A stretch of DNA of 64,000 nt from the NCBI RefSeq assembly GCF_024347135.1, contig NZ_AP024907.1, forward strand, positions 859,001-923,000, given 5' to 3'. This stretch comes from Vibrio spartinae (GTDB lineage: Bacteria; Pseudomonadota; Gammaproteobacteria; Enterobacterales; Vibrionaceae). The translations under genes and the position numbers were made by a program. Below, piece after piece: positions 53,762 through 61,857 of the stretch (position 1 is the stretch's first letter; every line of letters begins with the position of its first letter). The notes beneath the pieces were generated by a model. It was not told the DNA's origin, ran no database searches, and saw only the letters and a program-made list of their open reading frames with translations.

Positions 53762-54546
53762 GCAATATGCAAAGAACAAAAGAAATATTAAGCCAAAATC
53801 GTGAAAGCTTCGAATACTATATGAATTTCGAAGATCACGATGTTTATTATATTGCAATCGAGAAAAAAATTACGGCTGATAATTGTATCGAAACCTGTAA
53901 ATCTTTGATTGAAGGTATTAGTAAGAGCATCTTGCAGAGAATTGATTTGCGTGTTGATCACATCAGAAAGCGTTTTTCATCACAAGATCTAACCGGTTTA
54001 GAGACAACATTTGACAAAATGAAAGGGAATGGGGAAGATTTTCATACTCTATTCCAGCGTGCTGTTCTCGTGTTGAATAACTATCATCCATCTTGTCAGA
54101 AAGAGTTATTAGATAGCTTCGGTAAAAATTTCTGTCGCTATTTAGCCAGAATCAGAAATGACAGAGGTGATATCGCTCATGGACGGGCTGCTCCTAAGAC
54201 CGAGAAAAGTTCAATTCAGTTAGCTCACCTTGTTGAAAATCTAACAGACTTAATTATATCTCATATGTTGGAAATCTTATCTTTAATTGATTTTGAAAAA
54301 GAAGATAAGCCACAAATAAAGGCGATGATTGAGGCCTCTTTTTTAGAAAAAGATAGTGAAAGTCTGGGGCTGATAGAGCGGGAAGAACAACAAATACGGG
54401 CTTTTAATGAGAGTCTGGATGAGCAATATCGTTATGCAGGAAAAGTCAGATATAGTCTGGCATTATATGAACAATATGAAGATGATTATCTGACTCAGCT
54501 TCAAGAGTACATTACAGATATCGAAGTTGAAGCAGAAGAAAACTGA
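53758..54546 (+). CDS. HEPN/Abi_C-like protein inside the type I operon
   Basis: 262 aa from a GTG overlapping the hsdS stop (GTGA). Mostly helical; the centre has the segment FCRYLARIRNDRGDIAHGRAAPK, like the C-terminal domain of abortive-infection proteins (Abi_C) and containing R-x4-H (RGDIAH), the nuclease motif of HEPN domains. The tail is acidic. A ribonuclease or cofactor of restriction is inferred. Its position between hsdS and the HEPT toxin gene, with overlapping starts, says it is expressed with the R-M system. Confidence 0.65.
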   Translation: MSNMQRTKEILSQNRESFEYYMNFEDHDVYYIAIEKKITADNCIETCKSLIEGISKSILQRIDLRVDHIRKRFSSQDLTGLETTFDKMKGNGEDFHTLFQRAVLVLNNYHPSCQKELLDSFGKNFCRYLARIRNDRGDIAHGRAAPKTEKSSIQLAHLVENLTDLIISHMLEILSLIDFEKEDKPQIKAMIEASFLEKDSESLGLIEREEQQIRAFNESLDEQYRYAGKVRYSLALYEQYEDDYLTQLQEYITDIEVEAEEN

Positions 54547-54563
54547 ATTTGAAAAGGTCGGTA

Positions 54564-55004
54564 ATGATGAAACACGATATTCGCTGGATACAACGACTAC
54601 AGAACTGGAACCGGGCACTGGCGCAATTGAGTCGGTTTATGCAGCGCGATGAACTCAACGAGCTGGAAGAACAGGGTTTGATTCAGTCATTTGAGTATAA
54701 CCATGAACTGGCGTGGAAAACCCAGAAAGACTATCTCGAAGATCAGGGCTATGACGAGCTGTACGGCTCGAAAAACGTTGCCCGCAAAGCGTTTGAAGTC
54801 GGCCTGATTGTAGACGGTGAGGTGTGGTTGGAGATGATCAAAAGTCGTAACCTGAGTTCTCATACCTACAATCAGGATGTTACTGCGGAAATCATCGATG
54901 CTATCACCGACCTCTACTATGAGCAGTTTTGTCTGTTGAATGACAAGCTCAACCAACTGGCAGCCAAAGAGCTGACGGATACAGGACTTTCAGACCCATC
55001 ATGA
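54564..55004 (+). CDS. HEPT (HEPN) toxin, HI0074-type
   Basis: About 146 aa. The HI0074/nucleotidyltransferase-substrate-binding fold is readable: IRWIQRLQNWNRALAQLSRFMQ, the LIQSFEYNHELAWKTQKDYLEDQGYD helix, SKNVARKAFEVGLI, and the catalytic R-x4-H-x-Y motif RNLSSHTY, the signature of HepT ribonuclease toxins whose Tyr is AMPylated by MntA. ATG 54564 and 54567 follow AAAAGG. It overlaps the next gene by 4 bp (ATGA), the arrangement in which hepT sits immediately before mntA. Confidence 0.85.
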   Translation: MMKHDIRWIQRLQNWNRALAQLSRFMQRDELNELEEQGLIQSFEYNHELAWKTQKDYLEDQGYDELYGSKNVARKAFEVGLIVDGEVWLEMIKSRNLSSHTYNQDVTAEIIDAITDLYYEQFCLLNDKLNQLAAKELTDTGLSDPS

Positions 55005-58000
55005 GTAAATACGGACTCCCTCAAACCACCATCAGCCAGATCCATGAAGTGCTGGCGCAGTTTGCTGCCATTGACACGGCGATTCTCTATGGTTCCCGCG
55101 CCAAAGGCACCTTCCGCGACGGTTCAGACATCGATTTATGCCTCAAAACCCACGGCAGCGAACCGGATAATCTATTGGTAAAAGTCTCGCTGGCGCTTGA
55201 GGCGCTGGATATTCCCTACCAATTGGATATTGCTTTGTTCCGTCATCTGGATAACCCGGATCTGATCGCCCATATTGAGCGGGTTGGGGTGGTGTTTTAT
55301 CTCCGGGAAGAGTACCTGCGTCGTCAGCAGCAGGTGGCAAAGCAACTTCTTGGTGATGAGGTGGATGGTCCGGCATTGACGCATGATGACGATATCGAAA
55401 CACTGATCGAAGCGCGGGCTGCTATTAATATGGATATCGGCGCCGGGTATCAGAGTGAAGCGCAGCTTGAGCAAAGTTTAGTCGATCGTTTGGTGGCGTT
55501 AGGGTATGCAAAAGTGACCCTGAAAAATGCCGAGGATCTACGGTTCAACCTGAAAACTCAGCTTGAAATCCACAATAAAATCGAACTGACGGATGGCGAA
55601 TTCCAGCAAATCGTCAGCCATCTGGATAAAGGCAATGTATTTCAGCGTGCCGTCACGTTGCGAGAACCCTATTACCTCAACCGAGATGACGGCACATCCA
55701 CCCATATTCAGTTTTTCAATACCGTCCATTGGTGCCAGAACCAGTATCAGGTGACTACCCAGGTGACTCAGGTCGGGAAGTATGAGAATCGCTACGATGT
55801 CACGTTGCTGATCAACGGCCTGCCATTGGTACAGATAGAACTTAAACGACGTGGTGTCGAACTCAAAGAAGCATTTCATCAGATCAACCGCTATCAGCGG
55901 CATAGCTTCTGGGCTGAAAATGGCCTGTTTAACTACGTGCAACTGTTCGTGATTTCTAATGGGGTGAATACCAAATATTACGCCAATAACCGCAAACAGG
56001 ATTTCAAGCAAACGTTCTTCTGGAGCGATCGGGACAACAACGCCATCACCCAACTTGAAGCTTTTAGCGATGTGTTTCTGGAGAAGTGCCACGTCTCGAA
56101 GATGATTGCCAAATATACGGTTCTACACCAGTCGAACAAGTTATTAATGGTGCTGCGTCCTTATCAGTATTATGCCGCAGAAGCGATTGTCGAGCAGGTG
56201 AAAACAGGGCGCAAAAACGGGTATATCTGGCACACCACCGGCAGCGGAAAAACCCTGACCAGTTTTAAAGCCGCTCAATTGCTCAAGGAAATGCCGAAAG
56301 TCGATAAAGTGGTGTTTGTGGTGGACCGCGCCGATCTCGATTATCAAACCACGCAAGAATTTAATTATTTCAGCCCCGGCAGCGTCGATGGTACGGAAAA
56401 TACCAAAGCACTGGTCGAACAGATGTCCGGGCCAAATAAGCTGATTATTACCACCATTCAGAAGCTCAATACGGCGATTAAGAAAAGCCGCTATGAAGCG
56501 GCGATGAAACCGTTGAGTGAGTCGCGGGTGGTGTTTATTTTTGATGAATGTCACCGCAGCCAATTTGGAGACACGCATAAAAATATCACTGCATTTTTCA
56601 CCAAAGCACAGTTGTTTGGTTTTACCGGGACGCCGATTCTGGAGGATAATGCCATTACCAACCGTTTCGGTATGCGGACGACGAAAAATCTATTCGGTGA
56701 TTGTTTGCATAAATATTTGATTACCCACGCGATTGGTGATGACAATGTGCTCAAGTTTGCGGTGGAATACTGGGGCAGTTTCAAACTGAAAGATGGCTCT
56801 TTTATTGATCAGCAAGTCTCCGGGATTAATACCCGCGAAGCTTTTGAAGATGAAAGGCGTCTGGAAAAAAATGTGAATTGGATCATTCACAACCATGAGC
56901 GCAAGACGTACAACCGCCATTTCTCGGCCATCATGTGCGTGAGCAATGTGGACATGTTGCTCAAATACTATCAGGTCTTTCAACGCAAACGGCAGAGCGG
57001 TGAACATGATTTACGTGTGATTACCTGTTTTACGCCGGGTGTGAATACGGCGGATGATGATGCCGATGGCCTGGTCGGTGATCCTGATTTTGACATTCGT
57101 ACAGATGACCCGAAAACCAAGCATTCCCGCGAGCAGCTCGAAGCCTGTATTGCCGATTACAATGCGATGTATCAAACCAGACACTCGGCCAAAGACAGTC
57201 AGGCTTTTTATGCCTATTACAAAGACATCACCCGACGGATGAAGTCTCGGGATTATGAAAATTTCGTAGAGAAAGATCGCGTTGATATTCTGCTGGTGGT
57301 CAATATGTATCTGACCGGGTTTGATATGAAAAAACTCAACACCCTGTATGTCGATAAAAACTTGCAGTATCACGGCCTGATTCAGGCGTTCTCCCGTACC
57401 AACCGGATTTTGGGCGATCTCAAAGCGCAGGGAAATGTCGTCTGCTTCCGGCCTTTGAAAGATTCAACCGATGAAGCGATTCGATTGTTCTGCGACGGAG
57501 ATGCAAGCGAAGAGGTTCTGATGGCGCCGTATGAGGCTTATGTCGCTCAATTCTCCGAGACCTTGCAACAGATACAAGACCTGGCGGCAACGCCAGAGGC
57601 GGTTGATGATCTGGTCAATGAGCATGAGCAGTTTGCGTTTGTCAAAGCGTTCCGCAAGTTGATCCGCACTTTGAACAAACTACGCCCTTTCTCAGAGTTC
57701 GACTGGCAAGATTTGCCGCTGTCTGAGCAAGCATTTGAAGATTACAAAAGTAAATATCTCGATATTTATGATCGCCATCGCAGTGGCAACAAAGAAGATG
57801 CAGTGTCGATTCTCGATGAAGTTGACTTTGAGCTGGAGCTTATCCATCGGGATGAGATCAACGTGGCATATATTCTGCAATTGTTGGGCGAACTGGAGAA
57901 AAAACGGCGTACACAGGGCGGTGCGACCGAAGAGGTGGTCAAAGCCCGGCAGCAGATATTTGATTTACTCGGCGGTGAAACGCAGTTGCGTAGTAAACGT

Positions 58001-58936
58001 CAACTGATAGAAGCATTTATTGATGACTACTTGCCTGAAGTTCCTGAGCTGGATGATTTGCCTGCTTTATTTTCCGGCTACTGGAACAAAGAAAAACGTC
58101 GGGCAATCCACCAGTTTTGCCAGCAGGAGCAACTGGATAAAGCCCGGTTATACCGATTACTCGATGAGTATCATTTCACCGGTAAAGATCCGCTCAGAGA
58201 AGATTTCTTTCAGTGTTTGACTTATAAACCCAAGTTGATGGAACGTAAAAAGCTGTATCAACGCCTACTCGACCAGTTCAAGCAGATGGTACACACCTAT
58301 GAGGATGATACCGGCGCTCTGATGCTGGCGGAAGATCCGGCAGAGTATGACACGCGTCCATTGACTGCTTTTGTCCACCGGATCGGCGATACACCGATTT
58401 ATTTCAGCGATGAGGTGCAGCAGTCCCGCCATGTAACGGAGATTGCACGAGTGACCGTCAAACTGGATCAACCGTATGAGCATCATTTATCGACCTTGAT
58501 GGCCTACGATGTGGGGCATGAATTGTTAGCCAGAGGTGTGGTGAGTGATGAAATTCTGACCCATTACCTGCAATGGGTCGGTGAGTTTGACCAACAGCTT
58601 CAAGAAACAAGTCAGATAGACTTTACGACAGCGTTTGACAGTGAGCGGCAGTTATTCTGGTCGCTGAGCGAAGCCCGTGAAGGGAGTACGGTGCTGGAAT
58701 TCATCCTTAATTATTGGGATGTGATGATGGGGGTCTCGGCCACTGTCAGTGCTCCGGCAGTTTGTGTGATGAAGTTCATCAAAGATTATCCCAAGCTGAT
58801 GGATGGTTTAGCACGCATTCAGACTGATCTGAAAGCCAGAAAAGAAAAAAATGCCCAAGATGAAGAGACGGCACTGATCATTACCGAAGATCTGGCAGCA
58901 GAATTTAAAAAGTTACGCAATCAGGATAAGCATTAG
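55001..58936 (+). CDS. hsdR: MNT nucleotidyltransferase fused to type I restriction subunit HsdR
   Basis: 1311 aa. Residues 1 to about 105 are a complete MNT domain: GSRAKGTFRDGSDID has Gly31-Ser32 and Asp43-x-Asp45 in exact G-S-x10-D-x-D spacing, third Asp76 in YQLDIALF, and the NPDLIAHIERVGVVFY end of MntA-type antitoxins. After a linker (about 105-150) HsdR begins: SEAQLEQSLVDRLVALGY, nuclease Asp266 and Glu280-x-Lys282 (QIELKR), Walker A TTGSGKTL (412-419), DECH box, then helicase and helical C-terminal domains. The MNT start overlaps the HEPT stop. HsdM/HsdS supply recognition. See findings. Confidence 0.9.
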   Translation: MSKYGLPQTTISQIHEVLAQFAAIDTAILYGSRAKGTFRDGSDIDLCLKTHGSEPDNLLVKVSLALEALDIPYQLDIALFRHLDNPDLIAHIERVGVVFYLREEYLRRQQQVAKQLLGDEVDGPALTHDDDIETLIEARAAINMDIGAGYQSEAQLEQSLVDRLVALGYAKVTLKNAEDLRFNLKTQLEIHNKIELTDGEFQQIVSHLDKGNVFQRAVTLREPYYLNRDDGTSTHIQFFNTVHWCQNQYQVTTQVTQVGKYENRYDVTLLINGLPLVQIELKRRGVELKEAFHQINRYQRHSFWAENGLFNYVQLFVISNGVNTKYYANNRKQDFKQTFFWSDRDNNAITQLEAFSDVFLEKCHVSKMIAKYTVLHQSNKLLMVLRPYQYYAAEAIVEQVKTGRKNGYIWHTTGSGKTLTSFKAAQLLKEMPKVDKVVFVVDRADLDYQTTQEFNYFSPGSVDGTENTKALVEQMSGPNKLIITTIQKLNTAIKKSRYEAAMKPLSESRVVFIFDECHRSQFGDTHKNITAFFTKAQLFGFTGTPILEDNAITNRFGMRTTKNLFGDCLHKYLITHAIGDDNVLKFAVEYWGSFKLKDGSFIDQQVSGINTREAFEDERRLEKNVNWIIHNHERKTYNRHFSAIMCVSNVDMLLKYYQVFQRKRQSGEHDLRVITCFTPGVNTADDDADGLVGDPDFDIRTDDPKTKHSREQLEACIADYNAMYQTRHSAKDSQAFYAYYKDITRRMKSRDYENFVEKDRVDILLVVNMYLTGFDMKKLNTLYVDKNLQYHGLIQAFSRTNRILGDLKAQGNVVCFRPLKDSTDEAIRLFCDGDASEEVLMAPYEAYVAQFSETLQQIQDLAATPEAVDDLVNEHEQFAFVKAFRKLIRTLNKLRPFSEFDWQDLPLSEQAFEDYKSKYLDIYDRHRSGNKEDAVSILDEVDFELELIHRDEINVAYILQLLGELEKKRRTQGGATEEVVKARQQIFDLLGGETQLRSKRQLIEAFIDDYLPEVPELDDLPALFSGYWNKEKRRAIHQFCQQEQLDKARLYRLLDEYHFTGKDPLREDFFQCLTYKPKLMERKKLYQRLLDQFKQMVHTYEDDTGALMLAEDPAEYDTRPLTAFVHRIGDTPIYFSDEVQQSRHVTEIARVTVKLDQPYEHHLSTLMAYDVGHELLARGVVSDEILTHYLQWVGEFDQQLQETSQIDFTTAFDSERQLFWSLSEAREGSTVLEFILNYWDVMMGVSATVSAPAVCVMKFIKDYPKLMDGLARIQTDLKARKEKNAQDEETALIITEDLAAEFKKLRNQDKH

Positions 58937-58999
58937 AGCTGTTCAGGTTTTAATTGATATTTGAATTTGAAGTCAGGTTATTTTCCACAACGAGGCAGT

Positions 59000-59887
59000 A
59001 TGGCAGAATTTGGTCGCAGTATTCGTATCTTCTTTGCTGACGGTAGCCCAACAGGGTTGCGTCATGTGGAAATCGTCAATTGGTCGGGGCAGGCGATGGC
59101 GTGTCCGCGAACTCGATTTTCTGAACTGAAGCACTGGGATGAAGTGAAACGTCCCGGTGTTTATTTTTTGCTGGAAAAGGCATCGGGTGATGATAATAAC
59201 GTCGCTTATATCGGGGAGTCCGAAGATGTTTTCAGACGATTAGCCAATCATGATCGTGAAAAAGACTTCTGGAATGAGGTGATTATATTTAGCAGTAAAG
59301 ATGAAAACCTCACCAAAGCACATATCAAATATTTAGAAGCAAGACTAGTTGAAATCAGCCAAGCCGCAGATCGTTATACCGTCAGTAATTCAAATTGTCC
59401 GACTAAGTCAGGTTTGCCCCGTGCAGATATGGCGGCAATGGAAGAGTTTATTGAAAATATCAAATTGGTACTGGGAAGTCTGGGGCATCGATTATTGGAA
59501 CCGATTGCTTCATCCTCGACGACAGAAATAGAGAGCAATGAATCTTTGACTCATTATCCACTGACTCTCACTGTGAATAAATTGCAAGCCTATGGCCGAA
59601 TGACGGATGATGGTTTTTTACTTGCAAAAGGTTCTCAGATCGCTAAACGATCATCGCAAAGTATGCCGGGTAAAAGCCAGCAGATAAAGCAGGAGATGAT
59701 TGACAGTGGTGTTCTGATTGAGCGGGAGAACTGCTTTGAGTTGGTCAAAGATAAGTTGATCAGTTCATCTTCGTACGCCGCTTGCTTAGTTTCAGGCAAT
59801 AGCCGGAGTGGGCCTCAGAGTTGGAGAGCTGGTTCAGGTGAGTCTCTCAAAGAGCTGGAAGCGAGGCTGGTAAACAAAGAGGGATAA
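59000..59887 (+). CDS. GIY-YIG nuclease-family protein with DUF4357 domain
   Basis: 295 aa from ATG 59000 (SD GAGGCAGT). GIY-YIG-like fold: GVYFLLEK then NVAYIGESEDVFRRLANH (residues about 55-85), and the later E of ARLVEI. A C-terminal segment (DGFLLAKGSQIAKRSSQSMPGKSQQIKQEMIDSGVLIERENCFELVKDKLISSSSYAA) matches the DUF4357 domain as remembered. Such proteins are found next to restriction systems. 63 bp after the hsdR fusion, probably the same unit. Confidence 0.82.
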   Translation: MAEFGRSIRIFFADGSPTGLRHVEIVNWSGQAMACPRTRFSELKHWDEVKRPGVYFLLEKASGDDNNVAYIGESEDVFRRLANHDREKDFWNEVIIFSSKDENLTKAHIKYLEARLVEISQAADRYTVSNSNCPTKSGLPRADMAAMEEFIENIKLVLGSLGHRLLEPIASSSTTEIESNESLTHYPLTLTVNKLQAYGRMTDDGFLLAKGSQIAKRSSQSMPGKSQQIKQEMIDSGVLIERENCFELVKDKLISSSSYAACLVSGNSRSGPQSWRAGSGESLKELEARLVNKEG

Positions 59888-59957
59888 GGTTAATCAATTT
59901 GGCTCTTCTTATCGAGAATATGATGATATGCCGCAATGTAATGACTCAGTAGAGACA

Positions 59958-60563
59958 ATGCAATATTCTGATTTCTATAACCAAAACGCTAACTCACTGG
60001 CAACCCAATACAACAGCCTTAGCTTTGAAGACGTTCACGGATGTTGGCGGGATTTCTGGCCGGGCTGCGGTGAACGGGTGTTGGATGTCGGGGCCGGTTC
60101 CGGGCGGGATGCGTGCTGGATGGCGGCGCGAGGTTGTGCGGTCGTTGCTGTGGAACCTGCGGCACTGATGCGGGCGGAAGGGCAGCGGTTGACCGGTGAT
60201 GCGGTTAAATGGCTGGATGATGGGCTGCCGGAATTGGCTCAACTCTCAAGGCACAAACATCCGTTTGATGTGATTCTGGTTAGTGCGGTGTGGATGCATC
60301 TGACACCGGAGCAACGGCAGCAGGCATTGGGTCATCTGGCAGCGTTGCTGACATCGGAAGGACGTTTGGTGATCTCTTTACGCGACGGTGAATTTAGCGA
60401 TGGTCGCGTGACTTATCCGCTTTCCGTTGAGGAATTGGTCGCTCAGGCTACTGAAAGCGGCTTAAACCCGGTGTTGATCTCAGAGCGTCAGGATGACCGT
60501 CTCAAACGCAGTGATGTATCTTGGCAGACGGTGGTTTTGTCTTCTCCGATCCGAAAGGACTAA
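59958..60563 (+). CDS. class I SAM-dependent methyltransferase
   Basis: About 201 aa from MQYSDFYNQNA; an upstream ATG at 59928 is in frame. SAM-binding motif I RVLDVGAGSGRDACWMAARG (residues about 40-60), motif II VVAVEPA, and later PFDVILVSAVWMHLTPEQR, like small ubiE-type methyltransferases rather than DNA methylases (no N/D-P-P-Y/F). The substrate is unknown. It is between the GIY-YIG and HNH genes and is likely an island member. Confidence 0.82.
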   Translation: MQYSDFYNQNANSLATQYNSLSFEDVHGCWRDFWPGCGERVLDVGAGSGRDACWMAARGCAVVAVEPAALMRAEGQRLTGDAVKWLDDGLPELAQLSRHKHPFDVILVSAVWMHLTPEQRQQALGHLAALLTSEGRLVISLRDGEFSDGRVTYPLSVEELVAQATESGLNPVLISERQDDRLKRSDVSWQTVVLSSPIRKD

Positions 60564-60578
60564 GCAAAGGAATCAAAT

Positions 60579-61703
60579 ATGTCTCTGGAATACTACGCGG
60601 ATAAGTTTCGCAATCTCAATATGAATACCAAGGGCAATCACAAAAGCCCACATAAGGTATGTATGTTGCTGGCGGTGACGGAGCTGATTGAAAGCGGAGT
60701 TATAGCGACTAATCGGATTGATCTCAATGAACCGTTAAAAGAAGCATTCACGCGTTTTTTCAATCAGCGTCGCCGTGATACGGATCAAAACACCCCAGAG
60801 AACCCGTATTTCCATCTTAAAAGCGAAGGGTTTTGGCATATCGTTTACAACTCAGGAATAGATCCTGCAACGGTAAAACGTTACTCCAAAACCGCTGTGT
60901 CTCATATCACTATCGATGATGCGCTGTTTGCGTATCTGCAAAGCCGGATTACTAACACTGATCTCAAAGAAGCTTTAAATCATAATTTGTCTGATTTGGC
61001 GTTTTTGTATCAGCAATGGTTGGTGGATATCGGTCAAGCTCCGGAGACTATCGAACGTTATACGCGGCTGATTGCCAGTGATTTGTCCGAGTGGTTACAG
61101 GAACAAGGGCTTGCCAATGTCCCTGTGTTTGACATGAAGTCATACCGGGCATTTCATGACTTGGCTCTGCGGTTTAAACAGTCGCATGTATTGCAGGTCA
61201 ATGATCCGAATCTGAATCTGTTTTCAGCCGTCATTGATTCCTATCAGCAGTTTTTAAAAGATCTGACGCAGGTTGATTTACAGCAGGATGTCGCTCAGAT
61301 TGATGCAGATAAACATCTGACAACCACGGAAAAGCAAATTCTGAGAAATGCGCGGCTGGGGCAGGGAACTTATCGCCGACAACTGATTGATCTGTGGCAG
61401 GGCTGTGCGGTGACGCGCTATCGTAATACCCAAATGCTGGTGGCTTCTCATATCAAACCTTGGCGGGAGTCGAACAACGATGAACGGCTGGATAAATACA
61501 ATGGTCTGTTGTTGCTGGCGAATCTTGATAAAGCGTTTGACCTTGGCTTTATCTCATTCGATCAGCATGGCAAAGTGATGATCTCTAAATATCTCCAATC
61601 CCCCGCAACCCTCGGTATCCGCGAGGGGATGCAATGCTCCCTGTATCGGGAGCATCAGCAATATCTTAGTTATCACCGGGGGGAATTGTTTAAGGGTTTG
61701 TGA
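60579..61703 (+). CDS. HNH endonuclease-family protein
   Basis: 374 aa. C-terminal HNH-type nuclease: GCAVTRYRNTQMLVASHIKPW ... NGLLLLANLDKAFDLGFISFD, the variant with ASHIKPW and N-x-L-x-L-L found in restriction-linked HNH proteins. The N-terminal 230 residues are helical (YYADKFRNLNMNTKGNHKSPHKVCMLLAVTELIE) and may recognise DNA. 15 bp after the methyltransferase gene, same direction. Candidate modification-dependent or accessory nuclease. Confidence 0.84.
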   Translation: MSLEYYADKFRNLNMNTKGNHKSPHKVCMLLAVTELIESGVIATNRIDLNEPLKEAFTRFFNQRRRDTDQNTPENPYFHLKSEGFWHIVYNSGIDPATVKRYSKTAVSHITIDDALFAYLQSRITNTDLKEALNHNLSDLAFLYQQWLVDIGQAPETIERYTRLIASDLSEWLQEQGLANVPVFDMKSYRAFHDLALRFKQSHVLQVNDPNLNLFSAVIDSYQQFLKDLTQVDLQQDVAQIDADKHLTTTEKQILRNARLGQGTYRRQLIDLWQGCAVTRYRNTQMLVASHIKPWRESNNDERLDKYNGLLLLANLDKAFDLGFISFDQHGKVMISKYLQSPATLGIREGMQCSLYREHQQYLSYHRGELFKGL

Positions 61704-61757
61704 GACATCATATTTGTTATTGTTTTGTACGACACAAATACAAACCACACCAAAAGA

Positions 61758-61796
61758 AAAAGGGACACACAAAGACAATCATTGTGTGTCCCTTTT
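61758..61796. terminator. strong bidirectional terminator
   Basis: AAAAGGGACACACAA (61758-61772) pairs perfectly with TTGTGTGTCCCTTTT (61782-61796). It lies between the rightward HNH gene and the leftward protease gene, with A and T tracts for both directions, and marks the end of the island operon. Confidence 0.9.
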
Positions 61797-61857
61797 ATCG
61801 TTTGGTTCGGATGAGTATGCGGGAGACTGTTTCCATTCCGCTCTCTATTACCAATTG

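Noticed and set aside
55538..57373. Minus-strand frames of 100-184 codons opposite hsdR
   Set aside because: Antisense shadows of a well-supported gene; no ribosome sites or recognisable domains.
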